A stretch of 64,000 nt of DNA, from assembly GCA_902613795.1 (NCBI GenBank), contig CACMIP010000003.1:65110-129109 (forward strand). Direction: 5' to 3'. This DNA comes from an uncultured OCS116 cluster bacterium. Lineage in GTDB: Bacteria > Pseudomonadota > Alphaproteobacteria > Rhizobiales > TMED25. Below are positions 26,635 to 35,986 of the stretch, one piece after another. Numbering within the stretch: position 1 is the first letter of the stretch; every line of letters starts with the position of its first letter. The position numbers were made by a program, and so were the translations under genes. The notes beneath the pieces are model-generated. The model saw nothing but the letters and a program-made list of their open reading frames with translations, did not search any database and was not told the origin of the DNA.

Positions 26635-27840
26635 TCATGAAGATTTAACGAATACAAAATTTAATACGATAATTGTTATTAAAGCAAGAGTTGTTGTCGT
26701 TAGCTGGGCGACGCTAAAAACAAATGATGATGTCATATGAATATTAGCAAGGGTGATGGTTATCAAGGCACCCCAACCAAAGTGAAGAAACCCACCCAAA
26801 GCAGATGCTGAGCCTGCAACTTCTGGTTTCACCGAATTGAGTGCCGCTGCATAGCAATTTCCAAGCAATAGTCCTGTACCGAAATTCGAAATTGCAAATG
26901 CAATCAGAACGGGAAGAGGTGTTTCCACCTCACTTATTCCGAAAAATAACTGCAGAACCCCGCCTGAGCAGCTAAAGAGTCCTCCAATAATTACAATTTG
27001 GTCAACAGTAATGTAATCCAACATCTTTCTTGAAATGAAAGTAGCAAGAACAAAAAGAGATGGCATAATCATGACATAAAAACCAAAAACTTCAGGAGAA
27101 ACACCCATAATAACAATAAAAATAATTGGAGACGCTACGACGTATGCCTGCATGGCCCCACTTGCAAATGCTACAATCATACTGTAGGACGTAAATTTTA
27201 CATTCTTTAGTAAATCTCTGTAGTTAGTTAGAAGAGTTGTTACTTTTGGTGGATCCCGCATCTCTTTTGGTAGCGTTTCTTTCAAATTGAAGAAAATAAG
27301 AACTAAAACAATCAAACCCGTAAGTGAGGTGAAAAGGAATGTAGCTCTCCAATCAAACCAACCTGTTAAAAAACCACCAATAAAGGGGGCTAGTATAGGT
27401 CCAATTGCCATGGCAATTGCAACATAGGACATTGCTTTTGCAGCAGCTAAGCCTTCTGAGGTATCTCTAATTATTGCTCTGCTAATTACTAGAGTGGAAC
27501 ATGCCCCTGTGGCCTGTGCAACCCGACAAAGCAAGAGAGTGTGGATATCATCTGCATTGGCGCATAAGTAACTTGCAATCGTAAAAAGTAATATTCCCAA
27601 CAAAACAATTGGTTTTCTCCCAAATTTATCAGAAAGCGGTCCAATTATTAGTTGGGTCGAAGCAAATGCCGCGAGATAGACAGGCACCATTGTTTGAACA
27701 ATTGATCTTGGAATATTTAATTCAGCGGCAATTGATGGAAGGCCGGGTAAGAAAATTGTAGAGGCAATTTGCCCAGCAAACAACATAGTGAATAACACAG
27801 ACATTGGGGCGTCTTGCTTGATTTTGCTGGCGCTCATCAT
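26635..27840 (-). CDS. MFS transporter, Bcr/CflA (DHA1) type
   Basis: A 401-residue 12-TM major facilitator. The DHA1 motif A, GPLSDKFGRKPIVL, follows TM2, and the family's CRVAQATGACSTLVISRAIIRD is in TM4. Sequence is closest to the Bcr/CflA multidrug and metabolite exporters. Its ATG overlaps the preceding MFS gene stop (ATGA), so the two carriers are co-translated. Substrate unknown. Confidence 0.88.
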   Translation of the reverse strand: MMSASKIKQDAPMSVLFTMLFAGQIASTIFLPGLPSIAAELNIPRSIVQTMVPVYLAAFASTQLIIGPLSDKFGRKPIVLLGILLFTIASYLCANADDIHTLLLCRVAQATGACSTLVISRAIIRDTSEGLAAAKAMSYVAIAMAIGPILAPFIGGFLTGWFDWRATFLFTSLTGLIVLVLIFFNLKETLPKEMRDPPKVTTLLTNYRDLLKNVKFTSYSMIVAFASGAMQAYVVASPIIFIVIMGVSPEVFGFYVMIMPSLFVLATFISRKMLDYITVDQIVIIGGLFSCSGGVLQLFFGISEVETPLPVLIAFAISNFGTGLLLGNCYAAALNSVKPEVAGSASALGGFLHFGWGALITITLANIHMTSSFVFSVAQLTTTTLALITIIVLNFVFVKSS

Positions 27841-29045
27841 ACTCCAATTTCCCTATTTTTTGTATGTAACCATGCTTGAGTCAAGATTACTGCCAATACT
27901 CCGATAAGCCCAACAAAAATAAATGTCTCAGTAATTCCAAATACATCAGAAAATATTCCATTCAATATTGAGCCAAGACCACTTCCACCAATAGCAGTTG
28001 CAAGCCAAAGACTTGCGACTCTTGCCCTGTAGGTATCTGTTAGTTGCATTTGCACAGTTGATTGCATATCAATAGCAACATTTGTAACGCATGCTCCACT
28101 AATAAAGGCGGCTAGAATTGCTAAATACCAATTATCAACATAGCCAAGTATCGTAACAAATAACAAACCTAAAATAAGGGAAATCCTTGCAATCATCGGA
28201 ATCCCATTATCGTTGTAGGTTTTTTTCCTTGATGCAATTAAAAATGAAGAGATTAAAGCCCCGGCTCCTGCTGCAGCCATAATTTGACCAAGGCCTTCAA
28301 CACCCATATTGAATTTGCCATCAGCTAATGCGGGAAGTAATTCATGGCAACCGCGAATAATGACCGATGATATAAATGTTAAAATTATGCACTCAAAAAT
28401 AACAGCATTTCTGTGAGCAAACCTCGCTCCATCTACCAATTCTGAAATAAAGTTTGACTCTTTCTTTATGCTTTCACCTTGCTTCGGTGTTAACACAATC
28501 ATCGGCAGGGTTATCAGTGCTGGCAGGAAAAAGAATGAAGAAAACAAGATGGTATATTTCGTTCCAATTAAACCAATGAGGATACCTCCAACGCTTGGTC
28601 CAATAATTCTTGCAATTTGAAAGTTCATTGCATTGAAGGCAACTGCATTTGCAATTGTTGGTTTATCAACAATTCGAGGTACGATTGTCTGCCTAGCAGA
28701 GCCTTGTGCACTATTTGCTGTACCAATTATTACAGCTACCGTGCACAATGAAAATATGGATAGGCTATCTGTAATGTGCATTATAAAAATAGTGAATGCC
28801 GCCAATGCTTGTATTATCTGGGCTATGATAGCAGTTCTGAGAGGTTCGATCCGGTCTAATAGTACCCCAAAAAAAGGTATTGTTGTGATGTATGGCACGA
28901 ACAAGAAAAAAGACAGCAAACCAACATAAGCACTTGAACCAGTAAGATCCCAGGCAATCCAGCTCATTACAAGTCGCGTGATCCACACTGCTTGCATAGA
29001 TGGCGCCATGCCAAGAAAATAGTATCTGAAATACTTGCTGTGCAA
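27837..29045 (-). CDS. MFS transporter, EntS/MFS_3 type, with TTG start
   Basis: A 402-residue 12-TM carrier of the group that contains the enterobactin exporter EntS and other MFS_3 exporters. The N-terminal pattern FRYYFLGMAPSMQAVWITR is typical. The start is TTG at 29045: upstream codons in frame lack ATG before a stop and the residues right after TTG belong to the family. First gene of a four-gene − strand run (two MFS carriers, the IT-like carrier and its small partner). Confidence 0.82.
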   Translation of the reverse strand: MHSKYFRYYFLGMAPSMQAVWITRLVMSWIAWDLTGSSAYVGLLSFFLFVPYITTIPFFGVLLDRIEPLRTAIIAQIIQALAAFTIFIMHITDSLSIFSLCTVAVIIGTANSAQGSARQTIVPRIVDKPTIANAVAFNAMNFQIARIIGPSVGGILIGLIGTKYTILFSSFFFLPALITLPMIVLTPKQGESIKKESNFISELVDGARFAHRNAVIFECIILTFISSVIIRGCHELLPALADGKFNMGVEGLGQIMAAAGAGALISSFLIASRKKTYNDNGIPMIARISLILGLLFVTILGYVDNWYLAILAAFISGACVTNVAIDMQSTVQMQLTDTYRARVASLWLATAIGGSGLGSILNGIFSDVFGITETFIFVGLIGVLAVILTQAWLHTKNREIGV

Positions 29046-29151
29046 TGCAGGGTAACGAATTTTATCCTCAATGGGTAAGTGATGTGACTATTCGAATATA
29101 ATTTACCATATTATTCTATACAATAATAAATAAATTGTTTATGTAATTTAT
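29046..29151. promoter_or_regulatory. Divergent intergenic region MFS / alpha-beta hydrolase
   Basis: A 106-nt A+T-rich gap. An inverted repeat ATTATT-N6-AATAAT lies at about 29111-29128, but in sequence of this composition it may be chance. No confident promoter was assigned. Confidence 0.3.
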
Positions 29152-29994
29152 ATGATAGAGCTAGATTACAATCAAAAAATCCAGTCACTAAAAGATGCCT
29201 CATCACAGGTTTTTGTAAAAACGAATGAGAACACTGAAATTTCATTCCGTCAATGGGGCGAGGTTGGTCCAATATTAGTTATGCTGCACGGTGGGTATGG
29301 GTCATGGATGCACTGGTTAAACAATATATATGAATTATCAAAAAAATTTCGTATAATAGTACCCGATATGCCAGGCTTTGGCGAGTCTGAATTATTACCA
29401 TATCTTCCAACACTAGATCAATATGCACAAATATTGGTGGATGCACTCGACGAATTATTACCTGATGAACTATACAATATAGTAGGCTTCTCATTTGGCT
29501 CTGCCATTGGATCTCATATGATGAAATTTGCCCATCAGAAAGTCTCACGGTTAACGCTTGTTGGATATAATAGAACAGGTAATATGCCATTTAAGCGACC
29601 AAAGATGAAAAGTTGGAGAGATGTAAATTCGAAGGAAGAATTATTTGAAGCACAACGTTTTAATTTATCAGTCATGATGTTACACAAAGAAAAGAAGATT
29701 GATGATTTAGCAATAACAGTTCAGACTTTGAATACACGAGGAGGTAAGGTGCGGAGCCTGGATATTGTTGCAACTCACGATCTGCCAGCAAGATTATTAG
29801 AGGTTGACAAGCCCATTGATATTATTTGGGGCGAGTTTGATGTGACTCTAATCAATGGAATTGATAATGCTAAAGATAGAATGAAAGAGCTCATTCCTGA
29901 GGTAAATTGTCATGTTATTGATAATACAGGTCACTGGGTTCAATTTGAAGAACCTGAAGAGTTTAATAAAATTATCTATGGTATTTATAGGTAG
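29152..29994 (+). CDS. Alpha/beta-fold hydrolase
   Basis: A 280-residue hydrolase. The oxyanion-hole HG motif is VMLHGGYGSWMHW, the nucleophile elbow is VGFSFGSAIG, the acid is Asp in IIWGEFDVT and the catalytic histidine is in DNTGHWVQFEEP. This set fits C-C hydrolases and esterases (MhpC-like) but not one substrate. It faces away from the MFS run and is followed by an unrelated CNNM gene after 118 nt. Confidence 0.9.
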   Translation: MIELDYNQKIQSLKDASSQVFVKTNENTEISFRQWGEVGPILVMLHGGYGSWMHWLNNIYELSKKFRIIVPDMPGFGESELLPYLPTLDQYAQILVDALDELLPDELYNIVGFSFGSAIGSHMMKFAHQKVSRLTLVGYNRTGNMPFKRPKMKSWRDVNSKEELFEAQRFNLSVMMLHKEKKIDDLAITVQTLNTRGGKVRSLDIVATHDLPARLLEVDKPIDIIWGEFDVTLINGIDNAKDRMKELIPEVNCHVIDNTGHWVQFEEPEEFNKIIYGIYR

Positions 29995-30112
29995 CTAATA
30001 TCTCGAAAAGTAAATTTAAAATTATTATTATTGAATCTAAATTAAATTTGGTTAAAATGCATTGGATGAAATCTTTTTCTTATAATAAGCAGAAAGTTTA
30101 ACTATCAAATAA

Positions 30113-31180
30113 ATGTATACAGCCTTAATAGTTTATTTGATTGCTGCCATAGGAATATCTTTTTTCTGTTCTATGCTCGAAGCTGCTCTTCTGAGTACTA
30201 CACCATCATACACACAAGCGAAATTAAATGAGGGCACGCGAACAGGTAAACTTCTCAACGAGTTCAAAAATAATATAGACAGACCATTATCGGCAATTTT
30301 AACTCTCAATACGATTGCTAATACATTTTGTGCCATTGGTGTTGGAAAAGAAGCATCTAAACTATGGCCAAATCATATAACGGTAACAGCTCTATTTGTA
30401 CCAATTGCGATGACCTTTGCCATACTCGTTTTCTCAGAAATAACACCAAAAACAATAGGCGCCAATAACTGGAAAAGACTTGCCCCTTTCACGGCAAAGA
30501 GCGTACAGTTTCTGCTAATTTTACTGATGCCTGTAATTTGGTTTTTGCAGGTATATACGAAAAAATTCCTTATGAAAAACAATGATAACAAAGAAATCTT
30601 CTCAAGAGCTGATTTCTTAGCAATGGCTGACATTGGGTCGAGCGAAGGTGAACTTGATGAAGTCGAAAGTAAACTTATTTATAATCTTCTACATTTTAAA
30701 AATGTTCAAGTTAAAGACGTTATGACGCCAAGATCCGTGATTGTGTCAGAGCCAGCAGATATGTATGCGAATGAATTTTATGAACTTCAAGAAGAACTGA
30801 TTTTTAGCCGGATCCTGCTTGAAGAAAGTAAAGAGTCAGAAAATATTATTGGTTATGTCTTAAAAGATGAGGTCCTAGAGCACTTACTTGATGATGAAAA
30901 TCATAAACAGCTAAAGGATTTTAAGAGAAAGATTATTACTGTTCCTGAAACCCATACCATGCTCAACATGTTTAATGATTTTATCAAAAGTCACGAGCAT
31001 ATTGCACTTGTAATTGATGAGTATAATGGGGTCGCTGGGATTATCACTATGGAAGATGTTATTGAAACAATCCTGGGCGATGAGATTGTTGATGAAACTG
31101 ATAAAGTTGCAGACTTGCAGGAATATGCCATACAGCAAGGCAAATCAATGTCTGATAATGTGAAAAAAGTTGAATCCTGA
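30113..31180 (+). CDS. CNNM-type DUF21/CBS membrane protein
   Basis: A 355-residue protein with an N-terminal DUF21 transmembrane domain (about residues 1-160, with segments near 5-27, 55-75, 90-115 and 130-148), then a CBS pair (about 190-335; VKDVMTPRSVIV and VIDEYNGVAGIITMEDVIE). This is the CorC/CNNM family linked to magnesium or cobalt export. The usual C-terminal CorC_HlyC domain is absent, since the protein ends about 20 residues after the second CBS. Convergent with, and abutting, the YugP-like gene. Confidence 0.85.
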   Translation: MYTALIVYLIAAIGISFFCSMLEAALLSTTPSYTQAKLNEGTRTGKLLNEFKNNIDRPLSAILTLNTIANTFCAIGVGKEASKLWPNHITVTALFVPIAMTFAILVFSEITPKTIGANNWKRLAPFTAKSVQFLLILLMPVIWFLQVYTKKFLMKNNDNKEIFSRADFLAMADIGSSEGELDEVESKLIYNLLHFKNVQVKDVMTPRSVIVSEPADMYANEFYELQEELIFSRILLEESKESENIIGYVLKDEVLEHLLDDENHKQLKDFKRKIITVPETHTMLNMFNDFIKSHEHIALVIDEYNGVAGIITMEDVIETILGDEIVDETDKVADLQEYAIQQGKSMSDNVKKVES

Positions 31181-31858
31181 TTATCTAAAAATTTTTCTTA
31201 TAATTGGCCAAGCATATCTTAAGCTTAAAAAACTTGCCAGTGATCCCACAACATAGGTAAATGCAGCAGCGGTCAGAACCGTATTACAAGACTTAAAGTA
31301 CTCACTCGGTATTTTCTCCTTAAGAATTGGTAGCGCCCTCTTATAGCTGGCATCAAATTCAACATCCAGAGTGATGAGATGTAAAACGACATTTATGATT
31401 ATACTAAGTGCAACGAGGGCCCCAGCAATTTTAATAAGTGGTATCAACCCAGTTGCAATAATGGGCCCAATACCGATATACATTATACCCCCTGCAAGTC
31501 TTGATATCCACGTCGTACTTTTAATGATTTTTTGACGTCTTGATAAGGGCTCATATCCTTCTTTATCTTGAATGGCATGGCCAATCTCATGCGTTATAAT
31601 CGATAGTGCAGTAAGGCTTTTACGGTTTAACCTATATTTTTTTATTCTGATTTTTTTTCTATCAGGGTCGTAATGGTCACTCATTTCTGTTGGCTCAATA
31701 TCGACGTTTTTTATTTCAAAATCATTCAATATTTCTTGTCCAAGCTCTTGCGCTGTAAATGGCATTCCATCGAGCTCATTATCATATTTATTAATGGTGT
31801 AGTGAAATACAAGAATAGGAAGTACATAAATTGCAAGACCAATAAAAATGAAAGCCAT
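31181..31858 (-). CDS. YugP-like neutral zinc metallopeptidase, membrane-bound
   Basis: A 225-residue protein with an N-terminal membrane segment (about 2-20), a zinc metalloprotease motif HEIGHAIQ (about residues 90-97; HExxH with a later acidic ligand region after it) and further hydrophobic segments (about 125-165 and 195-215). This is the YugP/DUF zinc metallopeptidase family, whose substrates are unknown. It abuts the CNNM stop and lies 21 nt after the LysE gene. Confidence 0.85.
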   Translation of the reverse strand: MAFIFIGLAIYVLPILVFHYTINKYDNELDGMPFTAQELGQEILNDFEIKNVDIEPTEMSDHYDPDRKKIRIKKYRLNRKSLTALSIITHEIGHAIQDKEGYEPLSRRQKIIKSTTWISRLAGGIMYIGIGPIIATGLIPLIKIAGALVALSIIINVVLHLITLDVEFDASYKRALPILKEKIPSEYFKSCNTVLTAAAFTYVVGSLASFLSLRYAWPIIRKIFR

Positions 31859-31879
31859 TACGAAAATTTACCTCATTAT

Positions 31880-32506
31880 TTAAAGCGAGAAATTGATCAG
31901 TACATTTAAACCTAGACCAACAGATAAAATTATAAACAAAATTCCAATGAACTTATGTATAAAACGGTAATTACTTTTTATTAGTTCAAATATCATTCCT
32001 GTGGTCACCAAATAAACAAGAAGTACATACCAGAGAGTATCAACAATTCCAGCTGTAATAACTAGTGTAGCATTTAGAGTTAAATTATTATCTATCGACA
32101 TAAATTGAGAGTAAATCGCCACAAACCATATGAAGATTTTAGGGTTAAGTATTGAGATTGCAAAACCTTGGGCAAACGAAGTGACCCCACTTTTTATTGA
32201 GGCATCCTCAAAATCAATTTCGTCTGTATTTCTCAGCGACTGAACTCCAAGATAAAATAAAAAAGCAATCGATAGGACTTGTAATCCATTAAAAATGAGG
32301 AAGCTTGTTTGAATGATCAGCCCAATCCCCAAAACTGCAAATAATGCATAAATAGCAATTCCAATACCATGAGCAATTGCGGCTATGATACCATTGACCC
32401 GGCTCTTTGTGATGGCATTATTTATAACAACGACCATGCTGGGTCCCGGCGACATGGCACCAATCAAGCAAACAATTATTATTTGAGATATGAGTATTAG
32501 ATCCAT
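31880..32506 (-). CDS. LysE/RhtB-family amino acid exporter
   Basis: A 208-residue protein with about six membrane helices. The family signature GAMSPGPSMVVVINNAI near the N-terminus and LGVQSLRN and LNPKIFIWF in the middle fit LysE/RhtB carriers that export amino acids or related compounds. It follows the ThDP enzyme on the same strand after 25 nt. Substrate unknown. Confidence 0.88.
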   Translation of the reverse strand: MDLILISQIIIVCLIGAMSPGPSMVVVINNAITKSRVNGIIAAIAHGIGIAIYALFAVLGIGLIIQTSFLIFNGLQVLSIAFLFYLGVQSLRNTDEIDFEDASIKSGVTSFAQGFAISILNPKIFIWFVAIYSQFMSIDNNLTLNATLVITAGIVDTLWYVLLVYLVTTGMIFELIKSNYRFIHKFIGILFIILSVGLGLNVLINFSL

Positions 32507-32531
32507 TAAATATCTGGGCTAAATCGAATAC

Positions 32532-34169
32532 TTACTGCTTTGACCAGTCAATGAAGGAGCCATATCCTGGATGTTTAAAATCACACGGTACTTCTATCAA
32601 GCTTGGCTTGTTGATATTTAAGACCTCGCTAACAGCTTCCCCAACTTTAGATAGATCATCTACTCTTACTCCATGTGCCCCGAATGACTTAGCAAGTCCT
32701 ACAAAATCAGGTGATTGAATATCAACACCACTTCTTCTCCCATAGAGATGGTCTTGATGGCGTCTTTCTACACCATAACCTTGATCGTTAAATACAAAAA
32801 GAATAACGGGGATGTTATGCTCGACAGCTGTCATGAGATCTTGGATTGTAAACATGACACCGGCATCACCGTGCATAGCTACTACCGGTACATCTGGTTT
32901 TGCTACTTTCGCACCAATTGCAGATGGAAGGGCAAAACCAAGTGTTCCAAAACCTGACGGTACGAACCATGTTCTTGGCAGGTATGTTTTCCAATATGAG
33001 CGCATCCAAAAAACGATGGTTGTCGGATCATTAAACACAATTGTTTCATGGGGCAAGGCTGATCTTAGTTGATCGAGAACGTCTACCTCGACTGGTTTTC
33101 CTAATGCTGTATGGATTTTATCAATCAACGCTTTTATTTCAGGTTTGCGCTCACTGGTATTGAATTTGATTTTTATACTTTCAATGTGGTTATTGAGTCT
33201 TGTAAGGGCATCTTTTAAATCGCTTACTACGCCCATGTGTACTGGATGGTTTCGCCCAAGCTCAGCTGGGTCAATATCGATTTGGATGACTTTACCTGGA
33301 AACTTTAATGTCCAGCCACCTGTTGGGAAGTAAGATAAGCGGCTGCCAAGTATGATGACAAGGTCGGTATCATCAATAAATTCTCTTACTGGTTTTTCAT
33401 TGCTCCAATTTCCAACGTGCAAAGGATGGTCGAATGGAATAGAGCCTTTTCCTGTTTGAGATGTAATTACAGGCGCATTAAGGCTTTCTGCAAATTTAAT
33501 ACATTCTTTTGATGCATCTGCATGAACGACGCCACCGCCAGACCAAATTATTGGTTTTTTCGAATTTGATAGTGCGTCTATTATTTGACTCAATTCCTCA
33601 TCACTTGCTTTTCTTCTGTGGCTCGACGATTTGTCACCAACAGCAATATCTGTAGCAATCTTAAATGCATCGCCGCCAATCTCTACTAATGAGGGTTTTG
33701 GCCTTCTGCTTTTCAGGGCCGTCATTGCTGTTCTAATCGAGTCGGGGATTTCATGTGGCATTGTTGCTTGATAACCAAAATCAATAACAGGTCTAAATAT
33801 TCCATATTGATCTCTCACATCATGGAAATAGCCTCGTCCCTTTGCTCGCACGTGGGCAGGATTATCATTGAGAATATGCAGTATCGCTGATGAGTCATTA
33901 TGAGCGGTACCCATTGCAGTCAGTGTATTTAATGCGCCAGGGCCACCACTTGTAAGTGCAACACCTACATTTCCTGTTGCGCGGTAATATCCATCAGCCA
34001 TAAAAACAGCACTTTGTTCATGCCTAACATTGATAGCTCTTACCGATGGATGATCAAGGAAGGCATCATAAACACTTAAGGTATCAACACCAGGTATTCC
34101 GAATATAGTAGTTAGCCCTTCGTTGACCAGCGACTCGACTAATACATGCGCGCCTGACCTTTTTTTCAT
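32532..34169 (-). CDS. Thiamine-diphosphate-dependent acetolactate-synthase-like enzyme
   Basis: A 545-residue three-domain ThDP enzyme. The catalytic glutamate is in NVRHEQSAVFMADGY; the ThDP/Mg motif reads HGDAGVMF with FNDQGYG at its end (canonical GDG...NN is here GDA...ND). ATG 34169 is chosen over the earlier TTG because AGGAAGG stands about eight bases upstream. It is not one of the ilvBN genes: there is no regulatory partner. Other members include sulfoacetaldehyde acetyltransferase, benzoylformate and oxalyl-CoA decarboxylases; the substrate remains open. It is divergent from the LDH2-type gene. Confidence 0.85.
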   Translation of the reverse strand: MKKRSGAHVLVESLVNEGLTTIFGIPGVDTLSVYDAFLDHPSVRAINVRHEQSAVFMADGYYRATGNVGVALTSGGPGALNTLTAMGTAHNDSSAILHILNDNPAHVRAKGRGYFHDVRDQYGIFRPVIDFGYQATMPHEIPDSIRTAMTALKSRRPKPSLVEIGGDAFKIATDIAVGDKSSSHRRKASDEELSQIIDALSNSKKPIIWSGGGVVHADASKECIKFAESLNAPVITSQTGKGSIPFDHPLHVGNWSNEKPVREFIDDTDLVIILGSRLSYFPTGGWTLKFPGKVIQIDIDPAELGRNHPVHMGVVSDLKDALTRLNNHIESIKIKFNTSERKPEIKALIDKIHTALGKPVEVDVLDQLRSALPHETIVFNDPTTIVFWMRSYWKTYLPRTWFVPSGFGTLGFALPSAIGAKVAKPDVPVVAMHGDAGVMFTIQDLMTAVEHNIPVILFVFNDQGYGVERRHQDHLYGRRSGVDIQSPDFVGLAKSFGAHGVRVDDLSKVGEAVSEVLNINKPSLIEVPCDFKHPGYGSFIDWSKQ

Positions 34170-34256
34170 TATCAAATCCCTTCCTAAAGATAAATTTTTA
34201 AAATATATTATAACAGATTTGTATCTATACTGTCTATTTTTTGAAGGAGCTAGATT
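34170..34256. promoter_or_regulatory. Divergent control region ThDP enzyme / LDH2-type gene
   Basis: An 87-nt gap. GTATCTATAC (34221-34230) is an imperfect palindrome (GTAT/ATAC) near the middle, and ACAG...CTGT arms flank it at 34213-34233. GNTR-type regulators bind GTAT-like sites, but no regulator gene is in this window. GGAG before the ATG 34257 is the ribosome site. Confidence 0.35.
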
Positions 34257-35354
34257 ATGGTTGAAACATCGCCATTACCAAAGGGAACAAAAAGGTATGA
34301 CCCATCGGTCGTAAAAAATTTTTTATCGACAGCACTCATAAGGGTTGGGGTTGAACCTGATGATGCTGATCTAGTTGGTGATGTTTTGGTGGGAGCAGAT
34401 TTGAGAGGCGTAAGAAGTCATGGGGCTGCGCGTTTGAGTTACTTTATTGTACGGCTTGAAAAGGGTACATTAAATCTCCACCCAAATTTTGATTTAAAAA
34501 TGAATACAAACACAACAGGGCTCCTTGATGCAGATAATGCTATTGGCATAATTGCTGCAAACAAAGCAATACATAAGGCTATGGAGGTTGCTGAAGAGTA
34601 TGGCACAGGATTTGTTGGGGTCGCCAACTCCAGCCATTTTGGTTTTGCTGGTTATTGGTCGGATATCGCCATGCGCAGAGGTTTTATTGGTATATCGATG
34701 TCAAATAGTGGCGGCAGAATGACGCCAACTTACGCGCGAGAGTCTATGCTTGGTACCAATCCAATGTCTGTTGCGATACCGGGTGGTGACTATACAAATT
34801 TCCTGTTGGATATGGCAACAACTACAGTTGCAGTTGGAAAAATTGAGACGGCTTTGCGCGAAGGCAGGGACATCACAGAAGGCTGGGTTTCTCCAACCGG
34901 TGATGAACCCGTTTTAGATGACAACGGCGTACTTACTTATGGTGCGCCTCTGCTCCCACTTGGTGGTGCTGGAATGGATCGAGGTGGACATAAGGGTTAC
35001 GGTTTAAACTTGATGGTGGAACTTCTATGTGGCGCAATTACTGGAACATCGTTTGCCGATCGAATTAAAGGTGCGCGCGGTACTGAAAGACCTGCCATGG
35101 GTCACCTGATGGGAGCGATTAGGCTTGATGGGTTTCGGGACCCAAAGGAAATTCAAAAAGAGATGGATGCAACGTATGACATTATCAGAAATGCAAAAAA
35201 AGAGCCCGGCCAGGATAAAGTTTACATTCATGGTGAACCTGAAGCTATGGCAATAGAAGAGAACACGAAACTGGGAATTCCAATTACACCAGCTGTTTAT
35301 GAGCAATTAGAAAAAATTGCTGAGAAATATGGGATTAATGCCCTTCTTGAATAG
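34257..35354 (+). CDS. LDH2/malate-lactate dehydrogenase-family oxidoreductase
   Basis: A 365-residue NAD(P)-dependent dehydrogenase of the LDH2/MDG2 group (malate, lactate, ureidoglycolate, sulfolactate and delta-1-piperideine-2-carboxylate reductases). The substrate loop LRGVRSHGAARLSYF and the nucleotide-binding segments (GFVGVANSSHFGFAGYW, MLGTNPMSVAIPGGD) are conserved. GGAG precedes the ATG by 7-8 bases. It is G+C-richer by eye than its neighbours. It faces the ThDP gene, suggesting a shared pathway of 2-oxo or 2-hydroxy acids. Confidence 0.88.
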   Translation: MVETSPLPKGTKRYDPSVVKNFLSTALIRVGVEPDDADLVGDVLVGADLRGVRSHGAARLSYFIVRLEKGTLNLHPNFDLKMNTNTTGLLDADNAIGIIAANKAIHKAMEVAEEYGTGFVGVANSSHFGFAGYWSDIAMRRGFIGISMSNSGGRMTPTYARESMLGTNPMSVAIPGGDYTNFLLDMATTTVAVGKIETALREGRDITEGWVSPTGDEPVLDDNGVLTYGAPLLPLGGAGMDRGGHKGYGLNLMVELLCGAITGTSFADRIKGARGTERPAMGHLMGAIRLDGFRDPKEIQKEMDATYDIIRNAKKEPGQDKVYIHGEPEAMAIEENTKLGIPITPAVYEQLEKIAEKYGINALLE

Positions 35355-35355
35355 A

Positions 35356-35976
35356 TTATTCAAGCGGTATCATTACAATTTTTTGGTATGCTGTAGACTT
35401 TTTCAAATTGTTGTACCATCTGTCGATATTTGGTGTTGCTGGTCTATCCTCGACAATAGAGTGATAGCGATGAATGACAGGTCCGACTGGAAAATCAGCA
35501 ATGGTTAACTTATTACCACCGATATATTCTTTATCTTCGAGATGTTTGTCTAATATCGCCCATAATTCATTTCCACGCATAATATTCCTATTGATCTCAT
35601 CCCAGTTCCTATCTTCGGGCTTAGTTCTTATCATTCCATGATAGATAGGTCTCATCATTGGGTTTATTGCAAATAATTGCCAGTCCATCCAAAGCTCTAA
35701 AATAGCTCTTTCCCCATCATCAACTGGTGATAAGTCACCGGAACTAAATTTATTCGCGATGTAGCGTACAATTGTATTAGATTCCCAGAGGATAATATCA
35801 CCGTCAATAAGTGTTGGTACGAGCCCCATTGGATTTAGATCTAAGTAATCTTGTTCATCATTCTTGCCAAACTTACCGCCAACATCCTCTCTTTCGTATG
35901 GTATTTTTAACTCCTCCAATATCCATGTCACTTTCATCACATTACCAGAAGTTTTTCTGCCTTTTATATGCAACAT
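35356..35976 (-). CDS. Glutathione S-transferase-family protein
   Basis: A 206-residue GST with an N-terminal thioredoxin-like domain (LHIKGRKTSGNVMKVTWILEEL, NPMGLVPTLIDGDIILWESNTIVRYI with the conserved cis-Pro and ES) and a C-terminal helical domain (about 85-205; NKLTIADFPVGPVIHRY). It ends one base from the LDH2 gene (convergent) and starts 10 nt downstream of the MLE-type enolase gene, so those two are likely one unit. Substrate unknown. Confidence 0.92.
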   Translation of the reverse strand: MLHIKGRKTSGNVMKVTWILEELKIPYEREDVGGKFGKNDEQDYLDLNPMGLVPTLIDGDIILWESNTIVRYIANKFSSGDLSPVDDGERAILELWMDWQLFAINPMMRPIYHGMIRTKPEDRNWDEINRNIMRGNELWAILDKHLEDKEYIGGNKLTIADFPVGPVIHRYHSIVEDRPATPNIDRWYNNLKKSTAYQKIVMIPLE

Positions 35977-35986
35977 TTATACATCC

